DNA from: Microvirga ossetica
GTDB taxonomy: Bacteria > Pseudomonadota > Alphaproteobacteria > Rhizobiales > Beijerinckiaceae
Assembly: GCF_002741015.1 (NCBI RefSeq)
Contig: NZ_CP016617.1
Coordinates: forward strand, 1,279,368 to 1,343,367
Direction of reading: 5' to 3'
DNA: 64,000 nucleotides
The position numbers and the translations under genes were made by a program. This document shows, piece after piece, positions 34,971 to 43,642 of the stretch (its first letter is position 1; each line of letters begins with the position of its first letter). A model generated the notes under the pieces. That model was not told the DNA's origin. It did not search any database and saw nothing but the letters and a program-made list of their open reading frames with translations.

Positions 34971-35948
34971 ATGTCACCGTCGAAAGTGCCCGTGATTGCA
35001 TTGTGTCTGGCAGTCTTGGCGCTCGCAGGCCAAGCCCATGCTCAGCAGGCCTCATCAGGGCCATCACCCGAGATCGCGGCGCAGATCCGCGCTCTCGGCC
35101 CTGTCGTGAACGTGCCGGCGGTAAACAAGCTCTACGAACCGCTTCTGGCACGGCAGCCGACCGCAAATGTCACCCGCACGAATGACATCGCATACGGTCC
35201 TGACGAGCGCCACAAGCTCGATACCTACAAGCCTGAACAGGCCTCATCCGAGAGGCGCCCGGCCGTCATCTTCTTTCATGGCGGTGGCTTTATCCGCGGC
35301 GATAAGGCGGAGCGTTCCAACATCGGATACTTCCTTGCCCGCAATGGCGTAGTGGCAATCCTGAGCAGCTATCGGCTCGCTCCCAAGAACCCATGGCCTG
35401 CGGGCCCTGAGGACGTTGTCGCCGCCTTGAACTGGGTCAAAGCCAATGCGGATGCTTTGGGAATTGACCCGAGCCGGACCTTTCTGATGGGCGAGTCCGC
35501 GGGTGCTGCCCATGTAGCGAGCGCCGTGACCATGCCCCGGTTTAGGCCAGCAGACGGGTTGGGAATAGCAGGTGCGGTGCTCCTGTCTGGTGTGTACGAT
35601 GCCGATCTTGAGTTTCGGGCCAAGAAGCAACTTGGCCTTCCAACACCGGACCCGCGAAACGATGCCTACTTCGGAACTGACCCCGAGCGCTTGGGAGCAA
35701 TGTCGATCGTCCTGAGCCTAAAAGCTCCCTTGCCACCAATCCTGCTCGCCTATGCGGAACTCGACCCACCTCAGATGCAGATCCAGGCTGGTGAAATGTT
35801 TGGTGCCCTTTGCAGAGCCCAGAATACCTGCCCTGACCTCCTATGGATGAAGGCTCACAATCACGGGTCGGCTGGGAGTTCCTTCAATACAGAGGATGAC
35901 ACCGTCAGTCGACCGGTGCTGGATTTCATTCTGTCAAAGCAGAGGTAG
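34971..35948 (+). CDS. Exported alpha/beta-hydrolase, HSL-type esterase
   Basis: A 325-aa esterase with a signal peptide (VIALCLAVLALAGQAHA), so it acts outside the cytoplasm. It has the hormone-sensitive-lipase-type oxyanion motif IFFHGGGFIRGD, the nucleophile elbow FLMGESAGAAH (catalytic Ser), likely Asp in LAYAELDPPQM and His in MKAHNHGSAGSS. It is last in the aromatic cluster. A secreted esterase beside a Bug binding protein and ring-cleavage enzymes suggests that an aromatic ester is hydrolysed in the periplasm before uptake; this is inference from context. Confidence 0.85.
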   Translation: MSPSKVPVIALCLAVLALAGQAHAQQASSGPSPEIAAQIRALGPVVNVPAVNKLYEPLLARQPTANVTRTNDIAYGPDERHKLDTYKPEQASSERRPAVIFFHGGGFIRGDKAERSNIGYFLARNGVVAILSSYRLAPKNPWPAGPEDVVAALNWVKANADALGIDPSRTFLMGESAGAAHVASAVTMPRFRPADGLGIAGAVLLSGVYDADLEFRAKKQLGLPTPDPRNDAYFGTDPERLGAMSIVLSLKAPLPPILLAYAELDPPQMQIQAGEMFGALCRAQNTCPDLLWMKAHNHGSAGSSFNTEDDTVSRPVLDFILSKQR

Positions 35949-36169
35949 ATGCGCCGATACCAAGGTGCCTGGCTCAGCTCGGCTTCGCCGAACGAGGTCG
36001 CTGCGGAAGGACTGCTCTGGGTCACGAGCAGGAGATCGGCGCAAAGTAAGGGACGTCCGGCCTACCCTGGTAAGCTGACGAAGACCTTTGGAGGAATGCT
36101 CAGTCTGGCTTTCCTGTCGGCATAGACTGCCAAGGTTCATTGCGGGGGTTTCGCTTCAGGAGCACTGCA
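35949..36169. other. Intergenic
   Basis: No gene is seen. A boundary between the catabolic cluster and the integrase region. Confidence 0.35.
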
Positions 36170-36802
36170 ATGCAAGACAGGATCGCTGACCGTCCTTGGC
36201 GAACCAACTCCCCTTGGAACCGGGGCAAGCTGATTGGACCCAAGCCGCCTCTGAAAGCCAAGGAGATCTGGTCCATTCGGGTCAGGCTCCAGGTTGCCAA
36301 CCGCATCCGAGATTTGGCTCTGTTCAACCTCGCTCTCGACAGCAAGCTGCGAGCCTGTGACCTGGTCGCGCTCCGGGTCGATGATGTAGCCCTGAATGGA
36401 CGGGTGCGATCCCGAGCCACTATCATGCAGAGAAAGACCGGCCGGCCCGTTCAGTTCGAGATCACCGAGCAGACCCGCGAGGCTGTGGGACGCTGGCTCG
36501 AGAAGATGGAGTTGCACAAAGGAGAGCCACTCTTTCCCAGCCGTATCAATCGGCGAAGGTCGATGACAACGCGCCAGTACGCCCGCCTACTTGGGTCCTG
36601 GCTTCGCTCAATCGGGCTCGATCCCTTGTCCTACGGCCCACATTCCCTGCGACGGACCAAAGCTTCGATGATTTATCGACGAACAGGCAATCTCCGCGCC
36701 GTCCAGCTCCTGCTGGGCCACACCAAGATCGAGAGTACCGTGCGGTACCTGGGCATCGATGTCGACGATGCCCTTCTGATTGCGGAGCAGGTTGAAATCT
36801 AA
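36170..36802 (+). CDS. Tyrosine-type recombinase/integrase (short form)
   Basis: A 210-aa integrase consisting of little more than the catalytic domain. The conserved residues appear in order: Arg in SKLRACDLVALRVDD, Lys in MQRKTGRPVQFE, His-x-x-Arg in GPHSLRRTKASM, His in LLLGHTKIESTVRYLG and Tyr in that last block. The N-terminal core-binding domain is short. Start 36170 follows AGGAG. Short integrases of this type are frequent in Hyphomicrobiales accessory DNA. It lies 296 bp upstream of the vWA-kinase operon, which may have been acquired with it. Confidence 0.85.
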   Translation: MQDRIADRPWRTNSPWNRGKLIGPKPPLKAKEIWSIRVRLQVANRIRDLALFNLALDSKLRACDLVALRVDDVALNGRVRSRATIMQRKTGRPVQFEITEQTREAVGRWLEKMELHKGEPLFPSRINRRRSMTTRQYARLLGSWLRSIGLDPLSYGPHSLRRTKASMIYRRTGNLRAVQLLLGHTKIESTVRYLGIDVDDALLIAEQVEI

Positions 36803-36807
36803 CTGCC

Positions 36808-36834
36808 TGAGGCGGCTCCCGACGAGCCGCCTCA
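36808..36834 (+). terminator. Hairpin after the integrase gene
   Basis: Perfect 10-bp stem TGAGGCGGCT / AGCCGCCTCA with a 7-nt loop, 5 bases after the stop codon. There is no T-run, so termination efficiency is uncertain. Confidence 0.5.
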
Positions 36835-37098
36835 CAGCCTACGCTCGCTACGAGACAAGGTCCGGATGTGAGGCTCAAGCAGCCACAAGACAAACGACCG
36901 GCGCGTGCTAGAAGGCGACATTCGTAACATTGGCTCACCCAACAACTTACCTTCTTCGAAAAAGCCTGCGGCTCACCTGGGCAGGCTTCCATCTCTGAGC
37001 GCCCTGTGCGCAGCCGGGAACTTCGGTCTGGCCGCCCTGTTGTTGGATAGCTCGGTTCATCGAACCGAGACCAAGGTTACGCTAACTGGAGCTGACGC

Positions 37099-38019
37099 AT
37101 GAGTGATATGGAGCATTCCGACCAACCGACTCCGGTGACGCCTGGGAACCCGCGTTCAACGGAGACGACAGGTTCGACGGAAGCAGCGCTCGGAACACCC
37201 ACGGAAGCGGCTGGATTCACACCGGATGTCTCGACGGAGACAGCTCCAGGAGAAAATGCGCCCGCTGAAGTCGCCACTCCGCCGAGCGTTCAGGAGCGAC
37301 CGAAGACCAAGGGTGTGGCCGATATCGTATTCCTCGTTGACGTCAGTGGCAGCATGTCGCCCTGCATCGATGCGCTCCGCCGAAACATTGAGGCATTCAT
37401 CGACTCCCTGAGCCGGGGCGATGCCAACAACGCCGCTCCTGTCCGGGACTGGCGCGGCAAGGTCGTCGGATATCGTGACATCGAAGCTGCCCAAGCCGAG
37501 GGGCTGCCCTGGATCGTCGACAACCCCTTCGTGCGCGACGCCGGAGCACTCAAGGCGCAGCTTGGCACCTTGCAGGCGAACGGTGGCGGCGATGAACCGG
37601 AGTCGCTTCTCGATGCCCTCTACAAGGTTGCTTCCATGGAGGCGGTTCCAAAGGGTTCACAAAGCGAAGATCCGGCAAAATGGCGTTACAGGAGCGATGC
37701 GGCACGGGTTGTCATCGTCTTCACCGATGCGTCGTTCAAGGAAACCATGAGCCTTCCCGAGGCGAAGGGAGGCTCGCTCCAGGATGTGGCAAACCTTGTC
37801 ATGGCCAATCGGATCATCCTCAGCCTCTTCGCCCCGAACTTCGAGGGCTATGATCGCCTGAGCCAGATCGACAAGTCGGAATGGGAGGTCGTGGAGTACG
37901 AAGGATTGAACCCGCAGGAAGCATTGCAGAAATTTACGTCCGATCCAGTCAATTTCCGCAACACCCTGAAGCAACTGGCCGCCAGCGTCTCGCGCTCGGC
38001 AGCGACTGTGGCGCTGTAG
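37099..38019 (+). CDS. vWA-domain protein, first gene of the kinase-phosphatase operon
   Basis: A 306-aa protein. Residues 1-70 are a Thr/Pro/Glu-rich disordered tail. A von Willebrand A domain follows with an intact MIDAS (D81-V-S83-G-S85 in FLVDVSGSMSPCIDAL) and a second acidic site at D165 in GGGDEPESLLDAL, plus VVIVFTDASFKETM. It is soluble with no signal peptide. Start 37099 has GGAG 8 nt upstream. The gene lies 32 bp before the kinase gene. vWA proteins paired with kinases and phosphatases (TerY-P type) are thought to act as metal-dependent scaffolds or substrates. The Thr-rich tail is a natural candidate for phosphorylation and FHA binding; that part is inference. Confidence 0.88.
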   Translation: MSDMEHSDQPTPVTPGNPRSTETTGSTEAALGTPTEAAGFTPDVSTETAPGENAPAEVATPPSVQERPKTKGVADIVFLVDVSGSMSPCIDALRRNIEAFIDSLSRGDANNAAPVRDWRGKVVGYRDIEAAQAEGLPWIVDNPFVRDAGALKAQLGTLQANGGGDEPESLLDALYKVASMEAVPKGSQSEDPAKWRYRSDAARVVIVFTDASFKETMSLPEAKGGSLQDVANLVMANRIILSLFAPNFEGYDRLSQIDKSEWEVVEYEGLNPQEALQKFTSDPVNFRNTLKQLAASVSRSAATVAL

Positions 38020-38051
38020 ACGCTCCGCCTCTGGCACGCTGAGCGCAAGCC

Positions 38052-39359
38052 ATGGCCAAGAAGCTGAAAGTCGGGGATCGGATCCGGCACTACCGCGTCA
38101 CGAAGGTCTTCGGACCAGGCATGATGGCGATCTCCTATGGAGCTGGGGCCCCGACAGGAGAGAAGGTCTTTCTGAAGCAGTACAAGTCACCTGCTCCTAG
38201 CGTTGTTTGGTACAAGGCATTCGTTGCCTACCAGAACGAGCTCGGAGCCCGCGTCCGGAATGGGCGGGCGGCTCAGTTCGCGGTGCGCCAGGTGGATGCG
38301 TTCGAAGAGGTCTGGGGCGGACCCTGCTACTTCCAGGCCTTCGAGTTCGTCGAGAACGGCGCCGACCTCCAGCAAATGCTCGATGAGGAGCGGGAGCAGC
38401 ATCGCCGCACCAAGGTGCCCGCCACCAACAACCCCGCCGTCTGGGCCCGTCACGTCACCTGGGCCAAGGTCTTCATGACCGGAATGGCGGCGCTGCACGA
38501 ATCCAAGATTGTCCATGCCGATCTGAAGCCGGCGAATGCGTATCTGATCCAGGACCCGACGATCAGCTCCGGCTACCAGCTCAAGCTGATCGACATGGAC
38601 TTCTCGCTCCTGGCTGACCGGCGTGCGCCCTGGCACGGCCATCAAGGATATGTCGGCACCGATAACTATCGCTCGCCCGAGCATATGACGCGGGGGGCTG
38701 TGCCCGGCCTTGCCTCCGATGTCTTTACCTGTGGGCTAATGCTCTACGAGCTGCTCGCCGGCTACCATCCCTACTGGGTCGAGGACCAGGCGGAGTATGC
38801 AAAGCTCGTGCAGAGCTATGCGGCCAAACCTCCGACGCTTGCCGGGGTGATGCCGGCGCCGGCGAGCAATGCCGAGGTCAGCTCCTTCCTGCACCGCTGC
38901 CTTGCACCGGACCCCGCCGCCAGACCGACGGCTGCGGAACTGCGGGCCATTTTGAGCGGGCGCGGCCCAGGGTCGTCCATCGCCAAAGAAGGTTCTGCTA
39001 CGACAGCGGGCGAAAGCGCTCCTCGACCTGACGCCGAGTTGATCCTGTCCGACAGGATCGAGCTGCTGGGCCCGGACGGACGCTCCCTGCAAATCGGAGT
39101 CAGGACGGAACTCGGAAAATCCCTGGTGCGGCAGTTCGGGCCGGACAGCGAGTTCTGGGACAATCGCCAATGTGTCCTCGAACGGCATTCCGAGCGGCAA
39201 TGGGTAATATCGCCTGTGGCGGGCACAACCAACGAAACTCTCGTGAACGGTGCAGCGCTCACGGCTCCTCGCCCGCTCAGGCAGGGCGATCGGATCGCTG
39301 TTGGACGCCAGGCCAAAGGCATTGCCAAGATGCCGCTCACAGCGCGGGCACTCACATGA
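38052..39359 (+). CDS. Ser/Thr protein kinase with C-terminal FHA-like domain
   Basis: A 435-aa soluble kinase. The kinase domain (10-300) has an unusual glycine loop (VFGPGMMAISYGAG), the ATP-binding K42 in VFLKQYK, a catalytic loop H155-A-D157-LKPAN (HRD becomes HAD) and the metal motif D183-F-S in DMDFS. GTDNYRSPEH follows in the activation segment. After a linker (300-330) the C-terminus resembles an FHA fold (LVRQFGPDSEFWDNRQCVLE; TNETLVNGAALTAPRPLRQG), which would read phosphothreonine. No membrane segment is seen. It starts 32 bp after the vWA stop and overlaps the phosphatase start by ATGA. Confidence 0.88.
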   Translation: MAKKLKVGDRIRHYRVTKVFGPGMMAISYGAGAPTGEKVFLKQYKSPAPSVVWYKAFVAYQNELGARVRNGRAAQFAVRQVDAFEEVWGGPCYFQAFEFVENGADLQQMLDEEREQHRRTKVPATNNPAVWARHVTWAKVFMTGMAALHESKIVHADLKPANAYLIQDPTISSGYQLKLIDMDFSLLADRRAPWHGHQGYVGTDNYRSPEHMTRGAVPGLASDVFTCGLMLYELLAGYHPYWVEDQAEYAKLVQSYAAKPPTLAGVMPAPASNAEVSSFLHRCLAPDPAARPTAAELRAILSGRGPGSSIAKEGSATTAGESAPRPDAELILSDRIELLGPDGRSLQIGVRTELGKSLVRQFGPDSEFWDNRQCVLERHSERQWVISPVAGTTNETLVNGAALTAPRPLRQGDRIAVGRQAKGIAKMPLTARALT

Positions 39360-40735
39360 GCCTGCCTGGCGAACCTGAAGCGCCTGAGCCCGTTCCTCCG
39401 GGTGAGAAGCCGGAGAAGCGGGAAGCGGCTTCAACATTGGCGGATGTGCCCAAGGATGAACCTGCGACACAGGATCCTGCACAACCGCCAGATGCCCTTG
39501 CCTCGGATGCTCCCGTTGTGGGCGCTGAATCGTTATCGGAAGCTGCGGTACCTCCACCAGTCAGCGAAGAGCCCCCGCAGAGCATGGGCAGCCTGTCTTC
39601 GGATGCGGCTCCGACCGCCGTCATGACGCAAACCCCCTTGCAGATCGTGGAGGTGGAACACGTGGACTGGCAGGCTGTCCGCGATGCGGCCAACCCGTCC
39701 TCCATCCGCTCCAATATGCGATCGACGGTGGAGTGCATGGAGGCGCTGCTCGATAAAGCCGACGGACCCGGCCTGTTGTTCGACAAGGACCGCACCGATC
39801 CCGCCGACAAGGTGATCCAGGTCTCTGACTTGGATACCGGAAGTCCGTTGTGGATCATCGGTGATTTGCATGGCGATCTCTTGGCGCTCGAGGCCGCACT
39901 GGCGGCGATGCGCGATCTGCCGCTGCAACCCAACGGGGGCCAGTCCCGGATCGTGTTTCTCGGCGATCTCTTCGATGATGAAGGTTTCGGGCTCGAAGTT
40001 CTTCTCCGCGTGTTCGAGCTGATCGTGGACGCTCCGGATCGCGTGTGCCTCATCGCAGGCAACCACGACGAGGCGCTCTCCTATGACGGCGTGCGGTTTG
40101 CCTCGAGCGTGACCCCGTCGGACTTCGCGGATTTCCTGAACGCCAATCTCGCGCATGAATGGATCGAGCGGGCCGGCAAGGTGGCCGTGCGTCTGTTCGC
40201 GCGTGCTCCCCGTGCGCTCTTCTTTCCCGACGGTCTACTGATAGTTCATGGAGGCTTCCCGCTGGCGGATCTGCACGCTCGGCTTGCCGAAACGGGAGAT
40301 TGGAATGACCCAAAGTGCCTGTCGGACTTCGTGTGGACCAGGGCGCATCCGAAAGCCCGCAAGAAGCTCCCGAACCGCTTTTCGCGGGGGAGCCAGTTCG
40401 GGTATGAGGACTTCGCCGCCTTCTGTGTCCTGAGCACCAGTTTAGGACGCCCCGTCACGCGCATGGTGCGCGGCCACGATCATGTGGAGGAGAGATACGC
40501 CGCCTATCCGGCCTATTGGGCTCATCCGGTGCTGACGACCGTGGCCCTCTCCCGCCGATTGAGCCGTGAGAGCTTCGGCCCCTACGAGCGCGTTCCCACC
40601 ATGGCGCAATTTGTCGAAGGGACGCTCCCCCGGGTGTATCGGCTGCACATTCCTGCGGACATGATCCGCGAGACCTATCCGGAACTCACCCCCGGCAACC
40701 CTGAGAGTGAAACGATCCAGGAACCTCATCGATGA
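39356..40735 (+). CDS. PPP-family metallophosphatase (Ser/Thr phosphatase-like)
   Basis: A 459-aa protein. Residues 1-110 are Pro/Glu-rich and disordered. The metallophosphoesterase domain shows the PPP signature in order: GDLHGDLL (D170, H172), FLGDLFDDEG, AGNHDEALSY, LIVHGGFPL and RGHDHVEE. The GDxHG..GDxxDxG..GNHD set is that of PPP serine/threonine phosphatases, suggesting it reverses the action of the upstream kinase. ATG 39356 overlaps the kinase stop, and its own stop overlaps the next start, so the operon is fully coupled. A PPP enzyme here replaces the PP2C-type phosphatase usual in TerY-P triads. Confidence 0.87.
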   Translation: MSLPGEPEAPEPVPPGEKPEKREAASTLADVPKDEPATQDPAQPPDALASDAPVVGAESLSEAAVPPPVSEEPPQSMGSLSSDAAPTAVMTQTPLQIVEVEHVDWQAVRDAANPSSIRSNMRSTVECMEALLDKADGPGLLFDKDRTDPADKVIQVSDLDTGSPLWIIGDLHGDLLALEAALAAMRDLPLQPNGGQSRIVFLGDLFDDEGFGLEVLLRVFELIVDAPDRVCLIAGNHDEALSYDGVRFASSVTPSDFADFLNANLAHEWIERAGKVAVRLFARAPRALFFPDGLLIVHGGFPLADLHARLAETGDWNDPKCLSDFVWTRAHPKARKKLPNRFSRGSQFGYEDFAAFCVLSTSLGRPVTRMVRGHDHVEERYAAYPAYWAHPVLTTVALSRRLSRESFGPYERVPTMAQFVEGTLPRVYRLHIPADMIRETYPELTPGNPESETIQEPHR

Positions 40736-41319
40736 CCGGCGTAATCCTGCGTTGCCCGAACTGCGGTACCTCGAAGACGACTCCTGGCGAATGCGAAGCC
40801 TGTCACGAGGCGCAGGTCCGCTACTACTGCACGAACCACAAGCCCGGGCGATGGCTCGATGACTCCGTATGTCCGCAATGCGGCGCGAAATTCGGCGATC
40901 CGATCCGTCCGGCAGCAAGGCCCGTTGCGCCTGCCACTCCGCCTCGTCCACGGACGACGATCACGTCCACTGCACCGCCGCGCGCCGATCCTCCGCCGAT
41001 GCCCCCCAGAACCAGTGCCAAACCCTGGGGCCGCAGAGAACGGGAGAGATCTCCCGATCCGGATCCAGGTGCGAGCGATGAGAGCGCTTCGGTACGCGAT
41101 ATCCGTACGGCAAGAATGCTGGAGATCCTCAGGGCCGCTTCGCGCGCCGGCCGCATGTCCCGAGGAGCAACCTACACCGCTCCGGAGGCCCCACCGGTTG
41201 GGGCGGCGCTGAGCGGCTGCCTGATGCGCTTCGTGATCCTCGCGATGTTCCTGCTCATCAGCTTTTTCGTGATGGTGTCGCTTGTAGGTGGATCCCTGTT
41301 CGGGGGTTATTACTACTGA
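40732..41319 (+). CDS. Zinc-ribbon, C-terminal-anchored membrane protein
   Basis: A 195-aa protein. The N-terminal 60 residues hold two zinc-binding clusters (RCPNCGTSKTTPGECEACHE and CTNHKPGRW..SVCPQCGAKFG). A Pro/Arg-rich disordered linker of about 100 residues follows. One hydrophobic segment near the C-terminus (FVILAMFLLISFFVMVSLVG) makes it a tail-anchored protein with the zinc ribbons in the cytoplasm. It is coupled to the phosphatase by ATGA. In the operon it could tether the kinase complex to the membrane or act as an effector. No family name is recognised. Confidence 0.8.
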   Translation: MTGVILRCPNCGTSKTTPGECEACHEAQVRYYCTNHKPGRWLDDSVCPQCGAKFGDPIRPAARPVAPATPPRPRTTITSTAPPRADPPPMPPRTSAKPWGRRERERSPDPDPGASDESASVRDIRTARMLEILRAASRAGRMSRGATYTAPEAPPVGAALSGCLMRFVILAMFLLISFFVMVSLVGGSLFGGYYY

Positions 41320-41423
41320 AGCGGTGAAGTACCGGGGCGGCAGATTTGCGAGGAGTGCTCGGACCTAGAACTGCGGCACCAGACGATCTCATGAGTGATA
41401 GCGTTCGAAGGTCCATGTTGGGT
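41320..41423. other. Intergenic between the operon and the group II intron
   Basis: No gene and no terminator hairpin are evident. It contains the upstream exon-binding region of the intron insertion. Confidence 0.35.
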
Positions 41424-41915
41424 GTGCGCCGTGACAAGGCGGCGCTTTCCAGTGGGTGCAAGTCCCACCCGGCAAAAGCTCCAGCCGGAAGCAACCGGAG
41501 CAGTCATGGAGGTAACGAAATGGCTGAAGCCTTCGGATAGCGGGTCACGAATTGGTGACCGCGCGAGTGTGCAGGCCGCAACGTGAGTGAACGCTGAGCA
41601 AGCCTCGAAAAGGACGATGTGCAGGCCGACCCGACAACCCTTTCGGGGAAGGCTGATACGGCTGGGTGAATGAGCAAGGAGTACGCCCAGGCGCTGCACC
41701 GGGGTAGTGGCGGCAGCATGTACACAAGGAAAGCGCACGCAACACGGGAAGCCCCAGGACGTGGTCAGGGATGACCAACCGGAGGCCCGCGAGGGACAGA
41801 CCGGGCGCCCTGGGGTGGCGGAGAGGCTCGTAGGACCTTGGAAGCCGGGTAATGCCGGTGGAGGAAAGGGGCCTCAGTTCAAGACAGACGCACGACGTGG
41901 TGAGGGACCTGGAGA

Positions 41916-43247
41916 TTGGGCAACCTATCAACTCCGAAGAGTGTTCAGAAACTGCAGACGGCGTTGCACGCGAAAGCGAAGGCAGAAGCCGGTTATCGCT
42001 TCTACGCCCTGTACGACAAGATCAGCCGCGAGGACATTCTGGCGCATGCCTATGCCCAGTGCCGCTCCAATAAGGGCGCACCGGGTGGCGACGGTCAGGA
42101 CTTTGCGGACATCGAGGCGTATGGGGTCGAGCGGTGGCTGGGTGAACTGGCGCTGGCGCTCAGGCAGGAGACTTACCGACCGGACCCGATCAGACGCGTG
42201 TTCATCCCGAAGGCCAACGGCAAACTCAGGCCGCTGGGCATCTCGACCGTGCGGGATCGGGTCTGCATGACGGCAGCGATGCTGGTGCTGGACCCGATCT
42301 TCGAGGCCGACCTTCCACCAGAACTCTACGCCTACCGGACCGGGCGCAATGCCCAGCAGGCGGTGATCGAGGTGGAAGAGCTGCTGTTCCGAGGCCATCC
42401 GGACGTCGTGGACGCCGACCTCGCGGACTACTTCGGGAGCATTCCCCATGCCGAGCTGATGACGTCAGTGGCGCGCCGCATCGTTGATCGGCGCGTGCTG
42501 CACCTGATCAGAGGGTGGCTGGACTGCCCCGTGGAAGAAACCGACACACGAGGACAGACGACACGGACAACGGAGGCGCGCGATCAACGGCGCGGCATCC
42601 CGCAGGGCTCACCCCTCTCACCCTTGCTGGCCAATCTGTACATGCGCCGGTTTGTGCTGGGATGGAAGAAGCTCGGGCTGGAGCACAGCCTCGGCAGTCG
42701 CATCGTGACCTATGCGGACGACCTCGTGATCCTGTGCAGGAAGGGCAAAGCCGAAGAGGCCTTGCACCGGCTGCGCGAGATCATGGGCAAGCTGAAGCTG
42801 ACGGTGAACGAGGAGAAGACACGCATCTGCAAGGTGCCGGAAGGCGAGTTCGACTTCCTGGGGTACACGTTCGGACGGATGTATTCGGCGAGAACCGGCC
42901 AGGCCCGCCTGGCGCAACGGCCCTCGAAGAAGAGCATCCGGCGCGCGGTCGAGAAGATCCATGCGCTGACCGCCCGAGCGGGAACATGGCAAGAGACCAC
43001 AGTGCTGGTGGGCAAGTTGAACCGCACGCTACGCGGATGGGCGAACTACTTCTCAGTAGGCACCGTCAACCCGGCGTACCGGGCGCTCGACACCTATACA
43101 GCGGTGCGGTTGCGCCGGTGGTTGCGCTCCAAGCATAAGGTCAGGCGACGCAAGGGCGGGGCTTATCCCCTCTCGCATCTTTACGGGCACTTCGGGCTCG
43201 TCCGCCTGAGCCGGCTTGGGCACGACGTGCCGTGGGTGAAGGCGTGA
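41916..43247 (+). CDS. ltrA: Group II intron reverse transcriptase/maturase
   Basis: A 443-aa intron-encoded protein starting at TTG 41916. It has the RT domain ([55 protein letters not shown]; catalytic YADDLVIL), the X/maturase domain ([15 protein letters not shown]) and a basic C-terminus. No HNH endonuclease domain is present, so mobility would rely on single-stranded target DNA. It appears intact, unlike the frameshifted copy at the left window edge. It probably promotes splicing and retrohoming of its own intron. Confidence 0.9.
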   Translation: MGNLSTPKSVQKLQTALHAKAKAEAGYRFYALYDKISREDILAHAYAQCRSNKGAPGGDGQDFADIEAYGVERWLGELALALRQETYRPDPIRRVFIPKANGKLRPLGISTVRDRVCMTAAMLVLDPIFEADLPPELYAYRTGRNAQQAVIEVEELLFRGHPDVVDADLADYFGSIPHAELMTSVARRIVDRRVLHLIRGWLDCPVEETDTRGQTTRTTEARDQRRGIPQGSPLSPLLANLYMRRFVLGWKKLGLEHSLGSRIVTYADDLVILCRKGKAEEALHRLREIMGKLKLTVNEEKTRICKVPEGEFDFLGYTFGRMYSARTGQARLAQRPSKKSIRRAVEKIHALTARAGTWQETTVLVGKLNRTLRGWANYFSVGTVNPAYRALDTYTAVRLRRWLRSKHKVRRRKGGAYPLSHLYGHFGLVRLSRLGHDVPWVKA

Positions 43248-43259
43248 GGTCTTGTCCGA

Positions 43260-43292
43260 GAGCCGGATGCGGGAGATCTGCATGTCCGGTTC
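43260..43292 (+). ncRNA. Group II intron domain V
   Basis: AGCCGGATGCGGGAGATCTG and the following CATGTCCGGTTC form the short catalytic hairpin expected just after the intron protein gene, with the AGC-triad region in the lower stem. Confidence 0.8.
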
Positions 43293-43406
43293 GATGAGCG
43301 GGGTGTGGAAACGGAGCAACGGCTCGGCTAGTGAGGCACCGCCAGGCGAAAGCGGCGGAAACAGATAGGCCGATCCTACCGCCACCGCGCCACACCTCGA
43401 CTCTAC

Positions 43407-43642
43407 CAACTCGCGAATTCTGCTGCCCGCCAGGAACGTCCGGTGTTCCCTTCCAGAGCTGCCATTCGGTTTACTTCCGCCTCGTGCCAATGAACGAACC
43501 CGCTCGCGCGGGAGGGCACTGCGGCTGGGGCGGTGCCATGGCTTGGGGGCGGTAACCCGCTGAACGGCACACGATGACAGGGCTGGGTCCTGTCTTGAGG
43601 ATCGAGGGGTTTGGTGCCTCCACCTCACGACAGGAGCCTTCG
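43407..43642. other. Intergenic between intron and IS91 genes
   Basis: No gene is seen. It holds GAACGTCCGGTGTTCCC near 43434, reminiscent of the dispersed repeats, and presumably the left end of the IS91-type element. Confidence 0.35.

Larger units (their letters stand above)
41424..43406 (+). mobile_element. Complete group II intron
   Basis: Starts with GTGCGCC at 41424, followed by about 490 nt of intron RNA, the reverse transcriptase gene, domain V (43260-43292) and a long domain VI-like hairpin. In the latter GCGGGGTGTGG near 43300 pairs with CCACACCTCG near 43390. The 3' end CTCTAC at 43406 is inferred from that pairing. It is related to the truncated intron at 1-1348. Confidence 0.75.

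Noticed and set aside
36905..37102. 65-aa reading frame overlapping the vWA gene start by ATGA
   Set aside because: No ribosome site or recognisable composition; the overlap is probably chance.
41916..43247. Reverse transcriptase as a retron or DGR enzyme
   Set aside because: The maturase X domain, the intron 5' consensus and a domain V hairpin right after the gene identify a group II intron; no template/variable repeat or msr/msd was seen.
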